Source: CAYQTE01 sp964420285
Lineage (GTDB): Bacteria; Planctomycetota; Phycisphaerae; Tepidisphaerales; Tepidisphaeraceae
Direction: 5' to 3'
Assembly (NCBI GenBank): GCA_964420285.1
Contig: CAYQTE010000011.1
Location: 1 to 64,000 of the forward strand
DNA length: 64,000 bases
Shown here: positions 60,192 through 64,000 of the stretch, one piece after another
How positions within the stretch are numbered: the first letter of the stretch is position 1
Layout of the letters: every line of letters starts with the position of its first letter
The notes under the pieces: model-generated
Database searches by the model: none
What the model was told of the DNA's origin: nothing
Seen by the model: the letters and a program-made list of their open reading frames with translations, nothing else
Translations under genes and position numbers: made by a program

Positions 60192-62554
60192 GGTTGAGTC
60201 CCGATCCCCGGCGGCGCAAAACCCATCGCCGTGCGGAATGCGCTCTTGTCATCGTCGGTCCACGCGTGCAGAGCGGCCCGCCAGTTGGCCAGCCACTGCT
60301 CGGACACCCCCGCCGCCGCCGCCGCGCGGTAGGCCGCCGCTCGATACGGCATTTCCACAACCGCGTATCCCGGCGAATCCTTCGCCGCATCCAGCGTCGT
60401 CCACAGGGCATACGCGGCCGCGGCGCCGGGCGCGGAGGCGCCGGCGGCATCGGCGGGCATCGTCGTGCTCACCGGATTGGTGTTCAGCATGGGCCACTTG
60501 CCGGCCGTTACCGTACCGCCCAGCTTGTCCACAAAGACACCCTGCAAATGTGTCGAATCGCTGAAATTGCGGTCAATCTTGAACCACCAGATTCCCCGGC
60601 CGTGAACCGCAAACCGCTCGTACACGCCGCAATCGACAAAACCGTTCACGCGCGCCCAAGCCAAACTGGGCGACACCTCGACGGGGATGAGGTCCTGCGC
60701 GGAGTTGACCTTCCATTGCGCATTGGGGGCGATATCAGCGCCTTTCTTGACCCGGATCACATAATCCCGCTGCGCGGCGGCCGCGTCGTCGCGCGGATCA
60801 CGGCCGGTGTAGAAATACAGGCTGATTGCATGCGCCCCTTCCGGCACGCGCACGCCAAGATACAAATCCGGACCCTGCATGGTCGACGGAAAATCATCGT
60901 CGCCAGTCGTGCCGTCACCGACCCAGCCAAGCGATCGCGTTCCCCGGCCGAAATAGGGCCAGTTCACATTGACCGGCACGTCCGCGGGCCTGTTCCCGTA
61001 ATCGACGTGGCCGTTGGAAATGTAGGGACCGGGAAGGAACGTGACGTCATAGCCGCCGGCCACGGTGTTCTTGCGGTTGGGGCTAAGGCAAAGATCGACG
61101 AGGCATCGTCCGTACCGGCCGGGCCAGTCGCCGCCGGTTGTCCAGTCATCGCCCAAATACTCCGCCGTTGCCGCCGGCCTGCTGGTCGGTTTGGGCAGCG
61201 CTGCCACGCGCTGCCGCATGGCGTTGAGATCGCTGACATTGGGCACAGCCGCGGTTGCCGGCAGCGGCGCCGCCGCCTTGGGGCTGGACGCTGCTACCGG
61301 TTGCGTTGTCGGCCATGGCCCCCGCGCAGACTCCAGGTTGCATATCCCCGCGATGCCGTCCCGGCCGGAAACGAGAATGCTGGCGCCGCCTGCACCGGAG
61401 ACACTGGCGATGCTGGAGACATATTGCGGGCCGCCGACCGATGGCCGCGGCGACGAGGACGACATGAAATCGGTGCCCCGGCATTCGTATCCCGCGCCGG
61501 CATATCCCAGCCAGAGCCGGCCGGATGCGTCCTGCGACATCGCACTGACCCAATCGGCCAGCAGCGGCAGCCTGGGCCAGACAACGGCCGGCGCGGCGAC
61601 CACGGCAACGGCCGGAGTGCGCAACGGCGGGCGCGTGCCGACGTGCATGTAGTTCTGGTCAACATGCCTGGCCAGGTTTGCACCGCGGAGATAATTCCAT
61701 GTGCTGCCGCCGTCACCGCTGCGGGCCAGACCCAGCGGCGTCGCGGCAAACAGCGTCCCATCGCGCGCGGCGAGCACGGCATTGATTTCGCTGCTGGGCA
61801 ATCCGTCGCCGGTCGGCGTCGTCGGCATCAGGTCCGGGCCGGTGATCTGCCGCCACGCGGAATATTCGTCCGATGCCGACGCCAGCAGCACACCATCGGC
61901 CGGCGTTCCGGCCAGCAGATTTCCCGACGCGTCAAACGCCAGACTGCTGATGGGCCATGCGGGCAGCGTGCCGGTGGTGCGGTCGATCGATGTCCACGTG
62001 TCGTTCCCGTAAGAATACCGCGCCAGAGCCAAATCGCTGGCGACCCAGACATCGTTGTCTCGCGGACAAGCGGCGATCGCGAAAACGTGCGGCGCGACCG
62101 GCGAATTGGTCAGATCGTAATGACGCCATTGGCCGTTGTAGATCGAAAGGCCGGCGTTATCGTGTCCGACCCACATCCGTCCGGCCGCATCCATCGCCAG
62201 GCTCGTCACGCCGCTGTCGCCCCACGGCCCGGTCATATGGGTCCATTTCCCGTCGGTGGCGCCCAGCCGCCATAAGCCGCTGCCCGTTGTGCCGCACCAC
62301 ACATCGCCGCGACTGTCGGCGCACACCGCCGCAATCGACGGCGGTGCGCCAACCACCGCGGCCGGGTCGATCGCCACGCCCACAACGCTTTGCGAGGCGG
62401 ATGGCGACCAACTCGACTGCGCACCGCTGCGGGACCACATCCAGCCGATGGAAATGGGGTACGGCCAAAGCCAAGCGCCGACCAGACCCAGCACGATCAG
62501 ATCGGCCGCGATGATCGCGATTGTCCAGATCGATTTTCGCAGTTTCCCAGACAT
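60188..62554 (-). CDS. Membrane-anchored propeller protein (two-component-regulator-propeller-like)
   Basis: 788 residues. An N-terminal anchor (SIWTIAIIAADLIVLGLVGA) precedes seven or eight blades of the regulator-propeller kind: IAAVCADSRGDVWCGTTGSG, VTSLAMDAAGRMWVGHDNAG, PISSLAFDASGNLLAGTPAD, INAVLAARDGTLFAATPLG. From about residue 460 a separate beta-rich domain (TAEYLGDDWTTGGDWPGRYG, LYLGVRVPEGAHAISLYFYT) follows, then a helical tail. There is no histidine kinase or output domain, unlike typical regulator-propeller sensors. First gene of a three-gene operon. AGAGG lies 4-5 bases before ATG 62554. Confidence 0.7.
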   Translation of the reverse strand: MSGKLRKSIWTIAIIAADLIVLGLVGAWLWPYPISIGWMWSRSGAQSSWSPSASQSVVGVAIDPAAVVGAPPSIAAVCADSRGDVWCGTTGSGLWRLGATDGKWTHMTGPWGDSGVTSLAMDAAGRMWVGHDNAGLSIYNGQWRHYDLTNSPVAPHVFAIAACPRDNDVWVASDLALARYSYGNDTWTSIDRTTGTLPAWPISSLAFDASGNLLAGTPADGVLLASASDEYSAWRQITGPDLMPTTPTGDGLPSSEINAVLAARDGTLFAATPLGLARSGDGGSTWNYLRGANLARHVDQNYMHVGTRPPLRTPAVAVVAAPAVVWPRLPLLADWVSAMSQDASGRLWLGYAGAGYECRGTDFMSSSSPRPSVGGPQYVSSIASVSGAGGASILVSGRDGIAGICNLESARGPWPTTQPVAASSPKAAAPLPATAAVPNVSDLNAMRQRVAALPKPTSRPAATAEYLGDDWTTGGDWPGRYGRCLVDLCLSPNRKNTVAGGYDVTFLPGPYISNGHVDYGNRPADVPVNVNWPYFGRGTRSLGWVGDGTTGDDDFPSTMQGPDLYLGVRVPEGAHAISLYFYTGRDPRDDAAAAQRDYVIRVKKGADIAPNAQWKVNSAQDLIPVEVSPSLAWARVNGFVDCGVYERFAVHGRGIWWFKIDRNFSDSTHLQGVFVDKLGGTVTAGKWPMLNTNPVSTTMPADAAGASAPGAAAAYALWTTLDAAKDSPGYAVVEMPYRAAAYRAAAAAGVSEQWLANWRAALHAWTDDDKSAFRTAMGFAPPGIGTQP

Positions 62555-62687
62555 TCGACCTCTCGCCCGCCTTTGCGCGAGGCACACAAGACTCGTGGCC
62601 ATCGTTGATACCGAGGCTTCCCGTCACCGTCAAGCGAGATAAAAGCCAAACATGCGCCAGTTGCCAGGCCGGGCGCGGCCGGCAACT

Positions 62688-62936
62688 TGGTGCGCCAGCG
62701 AAGAACGGAGTAATATCCGTGCCGATGTTATGCTTCTTATTAGGGATCTTCTTTCTCCCGGTTGCGATAATACTCGTCGTGGGCGCATATTGGTTCGGTG
62801 TGCAACGCCGCGACCAACGCGCCGCGAGCGACGCCCCGGTCTGCGGGAAATGCGGCTATTGCGTTCGCGGCCTCCCCACCTTCATCTGCCCGGAATGCGG
62901 ATCGGATTTGCGCGACGTCGGCATCAAGGTGCGCAG
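62688..62936 (+). repeat. Tandem duplication, left copy
   Basis: Closely similar to 63003-63234, including non-coding lead GAAGAACGGAGTAATATCCG and the coding stretch for the zinc ribbon. Differences include a few codons lost in the right copy within the first helix. Confidence 0.75.
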
Positions 62937-62940
62937 ATGA
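62719..62940 (+). CDS. Short zinc-ribbon membrane protein (truncated paralogue)
   Basis: 73 residues from GTG 62719 (GGAG 8 bases upstream; ATG 62725 is the alternative). One transmembrane helix (LCFLLGIFFLPVAIILVVGA) is followed by the zinc ribbon CGKCGYCVRGLPTFICPECG at the C-terminus. It ends with KVRR-stop, where the paralogue at 63049 continues with more than 200 residues. It is therefore a truncated duplicate, or a small protein in its own right. The ribbon (CxxCGY-x-RGL-CPECG) is a hallmark of Phycisphaerae and Planctomycetes membrane proteins. Confidence 0.6.
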   Translation: MPMLCFLLGIFFLPVAIILVVGAYWFGVQRRDQRAASDAPVCGKCGYCVRGLPTFICPECGSDLRDVGIKVRR

Positions 62941-63002
62941 GCTGCGAATACACAAACGCGAACGAAACGACGATTGGCCAGCAATAGTGACCCGAACACG
63001 GG

Positions 63003-63234
63003 CTGGCAAATTGGTGCGCCCGAGAAGAACGGAGTAATATCCGCGCCGATGTTGTGCCTCTTCTTTATCCCGGCCGCGATACTCGTCGTGGGCGCAATAG
63101 GCTTCGGTCTGCGACAACACGACCAACGCGCCGCGAGCAACGGCCCGGTCTGCGGGAAATGCGGCTATTGCGTGCGCGGCCTCCCCACCTTCATCTGCCC
63201 GGAATGCGGCTCCGATGTGCGCGACGTCGGGATC
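63003..63234 (+). repeat. Tandem duplication, right copy
   Basis: Counterpart of 62688-62936. The two lie head to tail about 65 bases apart. Confidence 0.75.
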
Positions 63235-63906
63235 ATCGTCCCCGGCACTAAGACGTTCGGCCCCATACTCCGCGGCGTCATCTGGACGGCCGCATTTGCC
63301 CTGGTCGCGGTCGCCACCACCATCTTCATCATCAGCGACCTCGATCCCGTCATCCATTCGTGTCAGCAGAACGAAGCACTTCTGGCGCCGCGATCCAATC
63401 TCTATCAGAGAGTAGACTTCCATGCTTACGGCAGTAGGGTGCAATGGCCTTTCAGCCAGCCCCCACTCGCCGTGACACCTCAAAACGTCGACGTCACCCT
63501 GACTCCCAACGCCGGGAATTCCATCGTGCTTCATGTCACGGGCTACCGCATGGGTTACGATTATGTCAATGCCGCCGGCAAGACTGTTCGGCAGGCAAGC
63601 GGCCTGAACGCCGATGCTGTTCGCGATTGGATGAAGAGCGCCAAGATCGACACCAGCAGTGGTGAAGTCCTTGCCGAGGCCCGCGACATCGTCCAGTTTG
63701 TCCAAGACGCCACATCACCCAGTCCTGCCGCGACTTTCGCCGACACATTTGGCGGTTATAGCACTGGTGGCAATTGGACCGGATCCGCACCATGGCAGCC
63801 GGCCTTCCCCATCGCATGCCTTTTCTGGCTGGTCGTCTGGATCATCGGCCTCAGAAAAGTGACGCGAACACCGGCCGGCAATCGCGATGCGCTGAAATCC
63901 GTTTGA
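63049..63906 (+). CDS. Zinc-ribbon membrane protein, full-length paralogue
   Basis: 285 residues. Order: helix 1 (MLCLFFIPAAILVVGAIGFG), zinc ribbon CGKCGYCVRGLPTFICPECG, helix 2 (VIWTAAFALVAVATTIFIIS), an extracytoplasmic domain of about 150 residues with YQRVDFHAYGSRVQWPF and a VRDWMKSAKIDTSSGEVLAE segment, and a final helix (PIACLFWLVVWIIGLRKV). ATG 63049 is set by comparison with the short paralogue; GGAG at 63030 is rather far (15 bases) and the GTG used by the short copy has become GCG. No function known. Confidence 0.65.
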   Translation: MLCLFFIPAAILVVGAIGFGLRQHDQRAASNGPVCGKCGYCVRGLPTFICPECGSDVRDVGIIVPGTKTFGPILRGVIWTAAFALVAVATTIFIISDLDPVIHSCQQNEALLAPRSNLYQRVDFHAYGSRVQWPFSQPPLAVTPQNVDVTLTPNAGNSIVLHVTGYRMGYDYVNAAGKTVRQASGLNADAVRDWMKSAKIDTSSGEVLAEARDIVQFVQDATSPSPAATFADTFGGYSTGGNWTGSAPWQPAFPIACLFWLVVWIIGLRKVTRTPAGNRDALKSV

Positions 63907-63931
63907 TCCTCGCACGGGTGACGATTAAAAT
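63903..63931 (+). promoter_or_regulatory. Putative promoter of the gene starting at 63962
   Basis: TTGATC (63903-63908), a 17-base spacer and TAAAAT (63926-63931). It overlaps the stop of the zinc-ribbon gene and would give a leader of about 24 bases with a GGAAAGAGGG ribosome binding site. Confidence 0.5.
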
Positions 63932-63961
63932 ATGTTGGTCTTTTCAGGAAAGAGGGTTCTT

Positions 63962-64000
63962 ATGGCTAACTGGTTTTATCGGTCGCTCGCTTGCAGCGCT
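63962..64000 (+). CDS. Start of a gene cut by the window edge
   Basis: ATG 63962, after GGAAAGAGGG, opens a frame reading MANWFYRSLACSA to the window end. Only 13 codons are visible, so no product can be named. The promoter and ribosome binding site support a real gene. Confidence 0.5.
   Translation, partial: MANWFYRSLACSA

Noticed and set aside
60194..62275. A 693-codon frame antisense to the propeller gene
   Set aside because: Arg/Gly/His-rich shadow; the minus-strand product has anchor, blades and a proper Shine-Dalgarno.

Overview
The window looks like chromosome of a high-GC planctomycete, most likely class Phycisphaerae. This is an inference from family content, since there is no rRNA in the window. 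The pointers are zinc-ribbon membrane proteins with the CxxCGY-x-RGL-CPECG signature, a TIGR03790-family exported protein, a greatly enlarged SecA, an Lgt of the GCCYG subtype, a PPi-type phosphofructokinase next to a membrane pyrophosphatase, several exported propeller and TPR proteins of no known function, and many short intergenic repeat families. Gene density is high and both strands are used in short operons. I saw no rRNA, tRNA, CRISPR array, prophage, transposase or replication origin.

Layout. 0-3 kb: repeat-rich leader, then panD-lgt and an aldo/keto reductase. 3-7 kb (minus): DUF418 membrane protein, a 52-aa zinc ribbon, TIGR03790 protein, a small conserved protein. 7-11 kb: hppA (proton pyrophosphatase), rsfS, a small membrane protein. 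11-16.6 kb (minus): exported beta-helix protein, secA, small exported protein. 16.8-22 kb: glyA, hisB, a TPR protein and PPi-dependent pfp. 22-26.2 kb: an accessory patch holding dispersed repeats, broken genes (yjbQ and vapC stubs), an orphan antitoxin, a HARE-HTH protein with a PD-(D/E)XK-like motif, a YbjN-like protein and an intact higBA pair. 26.4-30.2 kb (minus): ICMT-like methyltransferase, tRNA-queuosine mannosyltransferase-like protein, glycyl-tRNA synthetase, ribosomal protein S20. 30.4-33.6 kb: intact VapBC-like pair, GH16 glycosidase, TPR protein. 33.7-38.7 kb: plus-strand run def-fmt-small membrane protein-TPR protein-ybeY-corC, with stop/start overlaps at its end. 38.7-46.2 kb: TrkA-N protein, orphan nuoD, LOG-family and DUF1338 proteins, then two tandem exported propeller proteins. 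46.2-51.3 kb (minus): FAD oxidoreductase and arginine catabolism genes astA-astD-astB. 51.4-57.5 kb: mfd, a PDZ lipoprotein, a CbiX-like chelatase, a beta-CASP metallo-beta-lactamase. 57.6-64 kb: a three-gene operon of exported proteins of unknown function, a tandem zinc-ribbon duplication and the start of one more gene.

How they fit together. Much of the window is housekeeping: translation (def, fmt, ybeY, rsfS, rpsT, glyQS), secretion and lipoprotein maturation (secA, lgt), repair (mfd) and core metabolism. PPi-PFK and H+-PPase together suggest an economy that spends and recycles pyrophosphate. The least explained parts are SecA's five-fold helical-wing repeat, the 57.6-62.5 kb exported operon, the debris-filled toxin-antitoxin patch, a repeated arrangement of a -10 box 7-10 nt before a start codon lacking a Shine-Dalgarno (suggesting leaderless mRNAs), and intergenic repeats that sometimes enter coding sequence (astB, cbiX-like).
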